Shown here piece by piece: positions 1 to 10,289 of a DNA stretch of 64,000 nucleotides (positions within the stretch are counted from its first letter, which is position 1; every line of letters starts with the position of its first letter). The stretch lies in NCBI GenBank assembly GCA_014529385.2, contig CM043958.1, positions 124,442,317-124,506,316 of the forward strand. The letters are read 5' to 3'. The notes under the pieces were generated by a model. The model had not been told where the DNA came from and did not search any database. It worked only from the letters and a program-made list of their open reading frames with translations. The stretch is from Adiantum capillus-veneris (Eukaryota; Streptophyta; Polypodiopsida; Polypodiales; Pteridaceae). The translations under genes were made by a program, and so were the position numbers.

Positions 1-762
1 GGGTGAGCTGGTAATGAGAGTAGGACTATCCTCACATTTTCTTGATATTAGGACACCTCGAATATCTAAGTTGGGGATATTTTAATGTACCCAACATTTA
101 TCAATAAAAACTATTTCATTTAGTTTGCAAAAGTGTTTAAGGCTTACATTTTTTTAAGTCATAAAGCGTTTGAACGGAATGATGAGATCAAAAATAAAAC
201 TCTAGAACTATTAATTATGGCTCTTATTCATTTGGAAACAATAGGTTGGCATGGGAAACTTAAGTTTTAAGACTGTATCTAAAGATAAGAGTTGATCCTT
301 AAGAAAGAAAGAGTAGTTTTAGGAAAAAAAGAGTAATTTTAGAAAAGGAAGAGTATTTTAGGAGAGAAGGAATATTTTTAGAGAAGCAAGAGAACTAAAT
401 CCAATTTAAAGCTTCTTTTCTTGGAATCCAAGCTTCTCCCAAAATTAGAGACCCAAAATCATGCATCAGGATGTGTATTTGCATTTTCTTTTTTTGAGCT
501 CCGCAAACGCGACCGAATTTACTTCTTTGATTTTTGCTATTATTAGCTTGTGATTTTGGATCTTGAGAGCCTATATAAAGGCCCCTCTTCCCTCACTTTC
601 AAAAGGCACATACAAAATTTCTCAGAAACCAAAGCTCTCTTGCCTTGACGCCAGAGTTATGTTCTCACCCTCAATCTCTCTCCCTAAAGCTCTTATCCTC
701 AACCCATCTCCATCTCCAACTCCATCTCTATCATCATCGTGATGTCCCTCAGATTGTTGAGT

Positions 763-782
763 TCTCTCTCTCTCCCTCTCTC

Positions 783-836
<54 letters not shown>
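763..836. repeat. (CT)n microsatellite
   Basis: About 74 bases of nearly pure CT dinucleotide interrupted by two CCC steps. It is the first of several long CT/GA tracts in the window. Confidence 0.95.
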
Positions 837-838
<2 letters not shown>

Positions 839-1249
839 CATCTTCTTGGCAAGCAAGGAAGCCATAACTCTACTTTTCAAGGCGAAGTTTTTTCTTCTTC
901 TCTTTCATGGTATGATGGCCCCAAAGCGAGTGACTTGAAGGTTCAAGGATACTCCTGTTATTCCATCTCCAAGTATGGTACTGCAAAGGAAGGTATCATG
1001 TACTTCAATCATAACTCATACGGAGATATCGACTCCGAAAGAAGTTGAAACCGTCTAACCTCAAATACGGGAGGTAATCAAACATGTCACTAATTTGATA
1101 AGAAAAAATTATAATTTTGCATCGTTATGCATGCCAAACTAACAAGTCAGGTCTAAGAATTCTCTTAAACCGTCGAAGAATCATGATTTTATCACAAAAA
1201 ACAAGAATATATTTTCATAGAATAGTAAAAGAATTGTTTTGATAACTTG

Positions 1250-1345
1250 TCAATGTTTGTTAAACTGCTATTGCTTGATAGACTATTATTGTTTGATAAG
1301 TTGTTACTATTTGATAAGTTGTTAATGTTTGATATGAAAAGTTGG
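1250..1345. repeat. Short tandem repeat, about 20 bp unit (TTTGATAAGTTGTTA)
   Basis: Imperfect successive copies of a TGTTTGATAAGTTGTTA-like unit are visible by eye, differing by small substitutions. No coding or structural role is evident. Confidence 0.6.
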
Positions 1346-1413
1346 TCGATCATGTTTGAAGAATTATTTAAGAAAAAGAATTGTTGAAAGAATATCTTTT
1401 TGTTCCTTGCACC

Positions 1414-1588
1414 AGTAGCAAGATGCCTTGGAGTTAGCGAGATGCCTCGCGGTTAGCGTGATAATCCCTTAGTCAACAAAGATTGAGGTTATTGGATCTC
1501 ATTTTAGTCCTTGCAATTAACAAAATGCCTCACCGTTAGCAAGATGCCTCGGGATTAGTGAGATACCTTGCAATTAGCGAGATGGGAA
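1414..1588. repeat. Short tandem repeat, about 20 bp unit (TTAGCGAGATGCCTCG)
   Basis: Six to seven degenerate copies of a unit close to GTTAGCGAGATGCCTCGCG, with some spacers disrupted. The phase is irregular, so it is an old minisatellite rather than a CRISPR-like array. Confidence 0.65.
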
Positions 1589-2269
1589 GGTTGCACAATT
1601 TGTGGTTAGTGAATAAACAAATCCTTTGCAAAGGCTCTGTTTGTTATACAGAGAAAGTGTGTGGATAGCGACAAGCTTATAAGAAATTCAAAAAAATCTT
1701 TTGTTGAAATATAAGATTGTCCTTATTAGACCGTGTTTAGATTGTTTGGTGGTGTTTGAAGGGTTGTATGAACGAACCTGTGGTGGTTGGAACTAATAAA
1801 GGAACCCTATTTCTATATTTAAAACAATGTCGTAGTAATTAAAAAACAAGAAGAACGGGTGAGTGTGGTATGGAAAGCGGGAGGCTAGCAACCTAACAGA
1901 TCTATGTCTAGGGATGGGTGGACCCGATTAGTTGATTACTTTTCACAAGACTACTAGTTACTTAAGAGAGAGACTCATATCATATTTAGTGCTGATGAAT
2001 GGTAGTTGTGCCTCTTAACCGTGGGAAAAAAGACATTTTTAATAGATCCTAAATATGTCAATGAGATTTTATCTTTTTGACATAAGGCTCGACTTCCATT
2101 AGATTTATCCACTTGGCCTGTGGTGTATGACCCTTATAACCATGATCACAATGGATAGAGGACTTCCTATCTTATGTTGCTCGTATCTCTAGTTCGTGGA
2201 AACGGAGTAGGGTGTTGTCAATGGAACTTGAGAATGAAGGAATACCATCTATCAAGTCATCCCAATATT

Positions 2270-2590
2270 TCAAGGTTCGGGATCTTACAAAGCTCATAGA
2301 GATAGTCCAAGAAAGTAGGGTAGCGATCATCACCATTGAAAAGCAAAGAAGCTCAAAGGAGTGGGTGCCATACTAACGGATGTGCAAAGGTGAAAGTATG
2401 GGCTCATCTGTGGTCATGGGGTGGCTTCCCCATTAGTCAATGTATCTATGATCCGTTGAAGTGATAATGGCAATTAACGAGCATGGCAAGAATTTGTAGT
2501 TTTTTGGATCTTTCAATATGCACTCACCATTGTGAGTTTTGTAGGCGGGAAAAAACGTTGAGCTCTTATAAATTCATTGGTTTGAAAATG
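2270..2590 (+). pseudogene. 5'-truncated LINE 3' end (C-terminal ORF2 tail and UTR)
   Basis: A fragment that would encode QESRVAI and then a KEWV-like string resembles the C-terminal tail of the LINE ORF2 at 44.6-44.8 kb (QESRVRI, then KDWSSGT). It is followed by a TTGGATCTTTCAATATG stretch and the CACCATTGTGAG string, which recur inverted at 34.42-34.74 kb and 38.95-39.05 kb. The frame is broken by stops. The left edge is where similarity to the 34.7-kb copy ends, as expected of 5' truncation during LINE insertion. That is inference from repeat alignment by eye. Confidence 0.55.
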
Positions 2591-3053
2591 CATTAGGAAG
2601 AGAATGGGGTCTAGGAGGGCCTCTTTATTTGGTAGTTTAAGAAAGTCAATTTTTTTGTATTAGAAAACTAATCAAAGGATATATTTTGCATTCAAACAAG
2701 CAAAATGGCTAGTTTATTTGAATTCAATTTTTTCCCCCATAATGGAATCTAAAATCTAGCGGGTAAAACCATATCATGTACCATATCTATGGAAAGATCT
2801 CAATGTGTAGATTGTAGGTCTATGATCTCCGCTCAAATTGGAGATGATATGTGGAAGTTATGGAAGGCCAAAAATCATAAAAATGTCCACCTCCCTTTTG
2901 GGAGGAAGAGTGCATACTTTGACCACTCTACACATATCTTACACACCCACCATTCTTACACACATGGCGTATACCTATTTGTCAAAATGTTAATCACCTC
3001 TATAAGCTCATGCAAATAAAGAGGCCCTCCTACACCCCATCCTCTTCCTAATG
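2591..3053. mobile_element. 463-bp inverted-repeat element (MITE-like), copy A
   Basis: The two ends are inverted repeats of 41 bases with two mismatches. The left end begins CATTAGGAAGAG and the right end is CTCTTCCTAATG. Two more copies are present: an interrupted one at 22174-22595 plus 34376-34421, also 463 bp once the duplicated target is removed, and one at 47028-47493. The 76-aa ORF at 2789-3019 lies inside and is probably incidental. Small size, long TIRs and multiple copies fit a non-autonomous DNA transposon. The superfamily is not assigned because the target duplication is unclear for this copy. Confidence 0.8.
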
Positions 3054-3696
3054 GATCAATTCTCCACTACATTGATCCAATGCAAAATTGTGCTCCACAT
3101 TTTCAATACATAGAGTCTACACGTATCCCTTTCGAGATTTTCAATCATCCTCAAGAATTATGATAAAATCTCGTATTGTAGCAGCTTGCAATCAAGCTCA
3201 TCACCTCTAGCATGTTAAGGGGCAATAAAATGCGCTAACCAGTTGACCATGAGCACCTCGATGCCATATACGGAACGACTCACATTGAAAAAAATCAATG
3301 CTCTGTCCTCCTTTTCTCGTCGCTAGTCGGTAGCATGGCTATCTCTATTTCCCTCTAGTTGGCCTCCCCCTATGTCTCCCATGTCTTCTACCCTGGCACA
3401 TTATGTAATGGAAATGGCCTATGAACTTTGAGAGTAGCGGAATTAGAAATTAAAGGAAGCACTTTTGTTAGAATACTTTGCGAGCATAGAGGGTGAGCTT
3501 AATTGATGGTAGCAACATAAACAAAGTATCTAGTTAACTTGGCATGAACAATACTTTTGCAAGAGAGAGAGTTTCCAGAACATGACAACAGTTCAGGACC
3601 GGACTTATGTGGAGCCGGTGGTCCCCCCATTCAATAGGCATTTGTATTATAGTTTCTCCTATCAAGAGAGACTTGTACAATACAATCTTTATGTTC
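3054..3696 (+). repeat. Repeat R1, segment right of the 463-bp element (copy A)
   Basis: This stretch matches, inverted, 21548-22173, including the tRNA-like motif near 3183-3258. Similarity stops around ACAATACAATCTTT at both copies. Together with 2270-3053 it makes a shared block of about 1.4 kb. The common 3' boundary and different 5' boundaries suggest LINE 3' ends, though a segmental duplication would look alike. Confidence 0.6.
3183..3258 (-). other. tRNA-like (SINE-like) Pol III box A/B motif in R1
   Basis: On the minus strand, TGGTCAACTGGTTAGCGC resembles a box A region. About 40 bases later GAGCTTGATTGCAAGC resembles a weak box B (consensus GGTTCGANTCC). The same pair occurs at 21970-22048 on the plus strand. 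It does not fold into a clean tRNA, so it is likely a tRNA-derived SINE head or a coincidence. Confidence 0.3.
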
Positions 3697-4188
3697 CTCA
3701 AGCTTTGGGCAAGGTTCCCACAAAAATTTAAGCACTTTAGTTAGCAAGCCGACAAACACCTCATGCTTGGGTAGGATTCCCACCTCAAGGTCAGCCCTAG
3801 CTTACCTAAGGTCAAAAGACTATTTAACATTATGTTTTGGAGGTCTTTAATGAAGCTAACCCTAAGGTCTTTTAAGCTCCATTAGATGCACGTTGCTCGT
3901 TGATAGAATACCTCCTTTTGGACCCCTATTGAGATGTAACCATCTCTCCTCTTGGTTCCTTGTTGAGGTAAGTCTAGAAGCACTTATTGCAGATTGCTCT
4001 TTGGTAGACCGTCTGCTTTTGAACCCCTATTGAGATGCAACCATTTCTTCTTTTGGTCCCCTGTTGAGATAGGTTTAGAAGCACATTTTTATATCCTAAC
4101 TCTTGTTCCCCTTTTATCTTCCCATATTAAATTATTAGTCTAATATGAGGAGATCATTTGGTAAAGTTAGATGCTATATTTTATGGCA
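3697..4188 (-). repeat. Repeat R2, copy 3 (internally deleted, inverted)
   Basis: Read on the minus strand this matches the first part of R2 at 8808-9583 and 20123-21016: the GCCATAAAATAT start, the CTCATATTA string, and the TTGAGGTG / TTAACTAA minisatellite motif. It lacks the R2 tail and abuts R1, so the order R2 then R1 is the same as in the 20-34-kb copy. Confidence 0.6.
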
Positions 4189-4214
4189 GTAACAGAATCC
4201 ATTAACAATTGTTC

Positions 4215-4637
4215 TCAGTCCCCGTTTCCCACAATGCATTGCTTGTAATACCGTTTGCCAAAGAAAATCATACACTTTCCATCAAACTGTGTTGAGGACA
4301 ATGATGTTATACAAGCTTTGTAGTGACCTCTGTCTTCCACCGTTGCATCCGCAGTATCCACCTTCACTATGACATTGGTGCCCACATTAAATATGTCCCC
4401 TTTAAAGAGGACCTTTTGGTATGTCTTTACTTCCAAACATTGGAAGTACTCCTCTGTAATGTTCCAAACCTTCTTTAGATAAGTTTTATCTTCACTAGTA
4501 GGATCTCTATAAGTGCATCTCTTCTTTGATATTGTAATCCCCTTGAGAAGAAGATTTCTAGTCCATGGTGAATTGCTTCCATATTTTAATAGATCACTCC
4601 ACATCGATTTAGCCTTTTCAATTGAAGACACAACCAA
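4215..4637 (-). CDS. Unrecognised 140-aa ORF, probably a gene fragment
   Basis: This open frame has a protein-like composition rather than the low-complexity look of chance ORFs here. It opens with an MVVSSIEKAKSMW start and has basic and aromatic segments: SKKRCTYRDP, a KGDIFNVGTNVIVKVDT strand-like stretch, and FFGKRYYKQC near the C-terminus. The same frame continues upstream past one in-frame stop (GGDEASKRW...), so the present ATG may be internal to an older, longer reading frame. I do not recognise a family. A KGD...G..VIVK pattern can occur in small beta-barrel modules such as BAH-type domains, but that is only a suggestion. It lies between R2 copy 3 and the LINE 5' half and could be a captured exon or part of an unrecognised transposon. 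Confidence 0.35.
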   Translation of the reverse strand: MVVSSIEKAKSMWSDLLKYGSNSPWTRNLLLKGITISKKRCTYRDPTSEDKTYLKKVWNITEEYFQCLEVKTYQKVLFKGDIFNVGTNVIVKVDTADATVEDRGHYKACITSLSSTQFDGKCMIFFGKRYYKQCIVGNGD

Positions 4638-5019
4638 TAGCCTCCACCTTTTGCTCGCCTCGTCCCCTCCCCTAAGTATGCGAGTGCTATCCTCGGTTAA
4701 TCAAGCTTTCATCTTTAGCTCACCAATTATTTTCCATACCTTATCTTTAGTACATCTTTATTTTCCTATCTTCAATGCTCTTGTTCTCGTATATCCCCTC
4801 CAATAGGGATTGTTTCCATGGGATTCTAGACCCCTCTTCCCCCTCTTTAGTGCTTAGAATTTTGTTTTGGTCTGGTGTTAAAAATGGAATTGGAAGCCGT
4901 GCCCATGGAAGAGGACATCATCATGTTTTTGCAAAGGCTCACATCCAAAAAAATGTTGGCAAACTGATGGAGAAGCTTCAATGGATGAAGGGGAAGGGAT
5001 GTATTATTGACCGTCGGAC

Positions 5020-5797
5020 ATGATAAAGAATGAGGCTCCAAGAAGAAGGGGTCCAATCCAATTGATCAATAATAATCTCTCGAATGAAAATATCCTCTTG
5101 ATGAAAGAAAAAGGAAATGACGTATCCCAAACTGCTCAAGAATTCAACCTCAAGGTGAAGACACTCAAGGTGGGTGTGCCCCAGGGACATATTGATACAA
5201 ATGTGAATAAGGGATCCATGGTCTCGGCTGCTCTTAGACCACGCATCTCGTTCACAAGCATCTTGAAGAGTTTGAATCACAAAGACTACACTAAAGTCAT
5301 AGGTGTTGAAAAATCAAGCGAGAGGGATTCATCATGTGTGGGTCAAGTTCACAAGTTTGCCTAGTTGGATGTGGGATAACATCAGGTTGCTTGCTAGTAA
5401 ACTTGGCACCCCCTTGCTTGTCCCTAGCAAGAGGGGTCTTGACAGATTCTCTAGCCAACTGTGTATAGTTTGGAATAGCTCTAAGATACCTACCACCTTA
5501 GAGCATGGTGATCAATATCAAAGCTGGATTATTACTATTCCGCTCAATTTCAAAACGTACTTTGGGGTGTGCTTTGAATGTAGCAAGTTTGGGCACTTTG
5601 ACAAGGATTTCCCCATGAAGATTTATGGGAAAACCAACTCTACAATGCAAGATGCCAATGTAGGGCTTGGAAATCAGGCCCCTGTGAAGGAAGAAGATGT
5701 GCAAGAGAAGGAGAGACAAAGGAAGAGTAATGTGGGGAGAGCAGTAGAAGAGGAAAAAGAGGGTACGATGTGCAATAAGGAAGCCACTAAAATATAG
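5020..5797 (+). pseudogene. LINE ORF1 (nucleic-acid-binding, CCHC), frameshifted
   Basis: Two overlapping frames (5020-5364 and 5303-5797) together give an ORF1-like protein broken by one frameshift near 5310. The second part has the arrangement typical of plant LINE ORF1: a VWVKFTSLPSWMWD segment like the DUF4283-type RNA-binding fold, then a zinc knuckle CFECSKFGHFDKDF. In the knuckle the last Cys of CX2CX4HX4C is replaced by Phe, so metal binding would be impaired. A Glu/Lys-rich tail follows (EEDVQEKERQRK). In an active LINE the product would coat element RNA. This copy looks dead. Confidence 0.65.
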
Positions 5798-6006
5798 GAT
5801 AATTTTGTGGGAAATTGGTACCACACGCTGCAATTTCTTAAAGGCCCATGCAATGTTAAGATGATTGTTTTCCATGCTTCAACACCAAAACTTTTGATAG
5901 TGACAACGTTTTTGGTTGTGTAAGTCCTAGGTCTGCAGTGATGGTGGTGGAAAGAGAACTTGCATTGTCAAAGGAGACTAGAGCCTTGGAAGAGAAATCC
6001 TCCTCC

Positions 6007-6007
<1 letters not shown>

Positions 6008-6038
<31 letters not shown>
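6008..6038. repeat. Poly-C homopolymer (31 bp)
   Basis: An uninterrupted run of C, between ORF1 and ORF2 of the LINE remnant. It gives a proline run in the 68-aa frame at 5938-6144. Exact length is likely to vary or be a sequencing uncertainty. Confidence 0.9.
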
Positions 6039-6039
<1 letters not shown>

Positions 6040-6216
6040 CGTGGAGCCCCCCCTCAACTAAAGGGAGGGCCTTGTGCACTCACTCCACAATCCCTTAGAA
6101 GTGCTTTAGACAAAGGATCTTTGGGTAGATGGAGAGCCCCCTGACTCTCCTAGATCCAAGGAGGTAAAAACAGGGGAGGGATTGGATGTTGAAGAACTCA
6201 TACCTCTATCCCAATT

Positions 6217-7240
6217 ATGGAAGCTCTAGCTATCCAATCATGGAATGTGAAAGGATTGAAGACCCAAAAGAAGCACGCCCTCTTATGGGAAAAAGTTAGA
6301 AATGATAAGGAAGTTAATTGTTGGGCCATCCAAGCACATCATCTAGATGCTCATAGAAAAAGAAAACAGACATTGGGGAAGAAGTTCATGTTCTATGGAG
6401 AGGGAGTGTGCCGGTTGAGTGGCATCCTCTCTATTGTGGACAGGGACCATTCTAGGAGGGTCCTAGGAGTTATGGGAGAAATGGACTATTGTGGACTTAT
6501 GGGAGGTGGGTCCCTGGAACAACACAACCAGCATCATGTACACATAGCTTCCTACCTTGACATGTGCTACTACTCTCACCATGATAACTGGCTCCCATGG
6601 CTACTTGAGATGAAGGTGCTGCCAATGAAGAGCATGTTGGACCATATACCTCTATGCTTAAAAGTCAAGAAATCCAAGGGAGTGGGGCAGTCCCCCAAAG
6701 GGAGTAAGAAGTTGCTTGTAACTCGGGCACACCTGTTCAAAGTCCCTCTATTTAGAAGATTTACCAAGAAAGATGTGAGCAGACTCAATAACGATATCAA
6801 TCTTGAGAAACCTAAAGCTTGGGACATATTTTCTCGGAGTATACAAAAGGTGATCAAAAGCTGGGGCCCTAGGATGAAAAAATTCCAGGAAGAGCATTGC
6901 TCGAGCATTGAAGGTAGGTCCAAGAGAAGGTCGCTAGTCTAACTTTGAAAAAATTTGCTAGGTTGGCCTTCAAAGAAGAACAAAAGAGGTGGTTGGAAGC
7001 TAAAGCCAACCTGGCTGGGCAACATCTTAAGGAGGTCAAGAGGGTGAGGTTGATATCCAAGGAGACCTTCCTCCAACCAGAGGCTACCAGTTAAGCACGT
7101 TTCTTTAGGGCCTTGAAAATCATGAAGAGTCGAAGCTCCATCAACTCGCTCACAAATGAGAATGGGAGTATGGTTTGCAGATTCTTATCTTCGCAAAAAC
7201 TGAGGACATTTTCTTTCTAACGGAGCGGTATGGAATTGAA
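6217..7240 (+). pseudogene. LINE ORF2 N-terminal endonuclease, decayed
   Basis: The frame begins MEALAIQSWNVKGL, matching the usual (L)SWNVRGL opening of the apurinic-type endonuclease of plant L1 LINEs, which nicks target DNA to prime reverse transcription. A degenerate SMLDHIPL stands where the conserved SDH(R/C)P motif is expected, and the basic linker before RT follows. The central catalytic part (E and D/N motifs) is not recognisable: an apparent deletion and frame change brings the C-terminal part forward, and the reading frame ends near 6942 while similarity continues to about 7240. Nothing of the RT domain is present. Confidence 0.65.
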
Positions 7241-8807
7241 AATGGAAAATGATTTATTTATTGTAGGTGACAGGTGGAAAAAGCTAAAGAATATGCGAAC
7301 ACATTTATGTATATTTATTATTCAAGTGTTCTTTATGAGCTATGGCTATTTATGTCCAATCAGCCAAATACATATTCACTTTGAGCATTCAAGAAATCTA
7401 TAAATAAATACGTGGAAGAGGAAAATTCTTACTCTTGCATGGGGGTAGATTTCACCCAGTGCCTGTGTACTTCTTCTCTCTTCTCTTGCCGTACTGGTGT
7501 AGCACTCCATTCTAGGAGGTGCATCTACATGCGCTCCCTCGCTCTGTCATGTTCTTTGTCTTTCTCTTATCACGTACAACATGGAGCATGTGCTCATGCG
7601 ATACGTCAAGTATGTGAATCTGTGGTTTTATGGTTTTGAGAGAACGTTATTTTTGGTATTTTTGTAGGCTATCCACTCTTTCATTTGTAGCAACATAACT
7701 TGTACATCAAATCAACATGGTAAAATCAACTTGAAGCTGCCACAAATGCCTACAGGGCTGCCGCCCCCAACAGAAGCTCCCTTCAGAGTGTTCACATAAA
7801 AGGATGAGGCTTACCAACTATATCCACAGCAGGGAGGGGTCACAAGCCACCATCACCTTGCAGAAGTCAAACTAGACAATCACCTCACAAAAGTTGAACT
7901 AGATATACCATCAAGGCAAGGACCATCACCATGAACCATGGTTTAGGAGGGGAGCCATGCCCCATCGTGCGGAGACCAGAAGATGCCACCAGATCTACAC
8001 ACTTTCCCCACCTACAAGACCTACCACCTAGCCAAATAGAGAATATCGATCGCAGTTTTGGCCATAGTAGACCTTGGAGGGGTAGTATCCACCACCAACA
8101 CAAAAATAGATAGGTCAACAAAATCGCCAATGAGGGAAGGCACATATATGCTCACAAGTGACTCCCCCTTGGAGCCAACCCGAGCCTTCGGCGAGCAATT
8201 CCCACCCCTCTTGGCTGTAGCATTACCATGCTAGGGAACATTGTAGATGTAAAATGTGCATACCTCCCTCAAACAACCCGCCTATAAGACCCTCCTAGCT
8301 TGTGCAGTACCGTCGAGACTGAAGCAGAACCCCCAACCCCTAGGGTTTTCAAAGCAATGAAAGCTCCCTACCTCTTTGACTTAGCAATCTTAAAAAGATT
8401 ACACTTGTTAACTTTCTTTTTTGTAAGCCATCGGGATGGAGTTTCGGTGATGGAGCCCCACTCCCTTGCTTGGCTTGCTTAGCCTCAACCGTTGCATGCT
8501 GGGCTAGGGGGCCTTATAATGAATTATTTGGGGGTTTGTGAGTGGGTGCATGCAAGTATTTGGACATGTTGCAGGTTTAAGGGCCGCCGAGAGGGGTTGG
8601 TCTTGGCTTGTGGGGCAGGGGGCGCCAAGGAAGGGGTGCCCAATTGTCTTCTCCCTTCCATCTGGTGAGTGGGTCTCATATTCTTGGCACATTTTTGAAC
8701 ACCGGGGTTGGCGGCTTCCCACCTCCCCTATGGAGGAAAATACTCTTTACCTACCCTTCTCGAGTGTGGAATGATTGAAGAGTAATAGAATAGTAGCAAA
8801 AGTAATG
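7241..8807. other. Unclassified stretch between LINE remnant and repeat R2
   Basis: Only short ORFs (60-86 aa) are open, in overlapping frames on both strands, without recognisable motifs. The GC-richer part at about 7740-8520 reads, on the minus strand, as broken protein-like sequence (for example WLGGRSCRWGKCVDL). It could be a decayed element, but I cannot place it in a family. Confidence 0.4.
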
Positions 8808-9583
8808 TGTCATAAAAATCTAATATCTAACCAACCCAAATGATTTTCTCATATTAAACTAATCATTTAATGTAAGAGAATAGATGGGAACAAGGGTTAG
8901 AATATAGACATGTGCTTTTGGGTCTATGTTGACATGAGGCCAATGGTAAAGGGACCCAAATGAGAGATGATCTGTCAAAGCAAGGTTAGCTAATGGAGCT
9001 TAAAGACGTTAGGGTTACCTTCATTAAAGACCTCCAATGGTTAGTGTTAAAAGTCCTTTGACCTTAGGTAAGCTAGGGTTGAGCTTGAGGTGGGAACCTG
9101 GCCCAAGCTTGAGGTGCTTGTTGTTCTTGTTGACTAAGGTACTTGAGGTGCTTGTCACACTTCTTGACTAAGGTGCTTGAGGTGCTTGTCACGCTTGTTG
9201 ACTAAGGATCTTGAGTTGCTTATGGAAATATTACCCAAGCTTGAGGTGCTTTGTCATGCTTGCTGACTAAGGTTCTTGAGGGTAAGGTGTTCCACAAAGT
9301 CAACAACTATCCGTACAAGGAGGGGGAGAGCCCTACAAGAGGGGGCTAGAGAGAGAACACACACACCCTCACACAAGGAAAACTTGGTACAAACAAAGCA
9401 TATAAGACACTTGTCAAGTTACTCCTCATGTTGCCCTCATGGTGGGCCTAAAGCCTATTGGTTAGCCTCCCAAGGGATACAATGATAATTTACTAGATTT
9501 AATTAACTGTTTTTGCATTTTTCAAGTCCTCCCTCTCAGAGGGGAAAGAGGGACACTTGCCCCAAGACTACCCTTGTTGCTTG
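8808..9583 (+). repeat. Repeat R2, copy 1 (possible solo LTR)
   Basis: This runs from TGTCATAAAAATCTAATATC to CTACCCTTGTTGCTTG and matches 20123-21016 along its length, with a shorter minisatellite. Starting with TG and being present as dispersed copies without coding sequence would fit a solo LTR. No matching CA end or target duplication was found, so the class is open. Confidence 0.6.
9068..9275 (+). repeat. R2 internal minisatellite, about 34-bp unit
   Basis: Degenerate copies of TTGAGGTGCTTGTC followed by GCTTGTTGACTAAGGTGC. The same array is longer in R2 copy 2, so unit number changed between copies. Units are contiguous and variable, without unique spacers. Confidence 0.75.
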
Positions 9584-9643
9584 TTTCCAAAACAGTGGCT
9601 CGTTAACGGTGGTCTAGCCTTCATGGAAACGGCAAGGCCTCAA

Positions 9644-10172
9644 AGACATGGAAAACTCTACGACTTTCCATCATGAAGCAATTACTTTCGAGAGATGCAA
9701 AGGACAAGGTACTTACCAAATGGTGCAGCTTGAAAGCTTCTCTCCCATGAGTCTATTCACAAATATGTGGACAAGTTTTCGGATCTACATCTCAAGGCTA
9801 CTGTCTTCCAAAAGATAGACTTTCCCAAGCAAAAGCAACAATTCGCTGCGGAATTACCTAAAGAGATGGACGAGTACATCAACTCTCCATGATCTGGTTC
9901 TATCACTGAAGTAATCCACCAGATCATTGAGAGTTGATGTACTCGTCCATCTCATTAGGTAATTCCGCAGCGAATTGTTGCTTTTGCTTGGCAAAGTCTA
10001 TCTTTTGGAAGACGGTAGCCTTGAGATGTAGATCCCAAAACTTGTCCACATATTTGTGAATAGACTCATGGGAGAGAAGCTTTCAAGCTACACCATTTGG
10101 TAAGCACCTTGTCCTTTGCATCTCTCGAAAGTAATTGCTTCATGATGGAAACTCGTAGAGTTTTCCATGTCT
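9644..10172. repeat. Long inverted duplication of gypsy gag sequence (hairpin)
   Basis: Left arm 9644-9886 and right arm 9930-10172 are both 243 bases and reverse complements with about 7 mismatches (roughly 97%). The 43-base centre (9887-9929) is itself a stem: ATGATCTGGT at 9889-9898 pairs with ACCAGATCAT at 9918-9927, leaving a 19-base loop. The left arm read in frame gives gag-like protein: VDKFSDLHLKATVFQKIDF, KQKQQFAAELPKEMDEYIN, running into SITEVIHQIIE in the loop, as in the Retrotrans_gag region of Ty3/gypsy elements. A transcript across it would fold into a near-perfect long hairpin. A (CT)n tract follows immediately. Confidence 0.9.
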
Positions 10173-10213
10173 CTCTCAATGATCTTTGATAGAACGAGAT
10201 CATTGATAGAATG

Positions 10214-10289
<76 letters not shown>

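Larger units (their letters stand above)
1..2269. other. Unclassified intergenic stretch with short tandem repeats
   Basis: I see no recognisable gene here. The stretch holds a CT microsatellite and two small tandem-repeat patches, listed separately. The 97-aa open frame at 645-938 is created by the CT tract and has no family features. A TATA-like string (ctatataaagg, near 571-581) stands upstream of the CT-rich stretch and could be an old LTR or promoter remnant, but I cannot pair it with a second LTR in the window. Confidence 0.5.
4800..7240 (+). mobile_element. L1-type LINE remnant, 5' half (ORF1 plus ORF2 endonuclease)
   Basis: The extent is defined by an ORF1-like zinc-knuckle protein (5020-5797), a proline/poly-C spacer, and an ORF2 start at 6217. 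The ORF2 similarity to the LINE at 47.5-48.3 kb (minus) continues to about 7240: the stretch near 7030-7080 matches the reverse complement of 47590-47650 closely. The RT half is absent. The left edge is approximate and no target-site duplication was found. Confidence 0.7.

Noticed and set aside
5938-6144. Proline-rich 68-aa protein
   Set aside because: It depends on a 31-base poly-C run in the spacer of a dead LINE.
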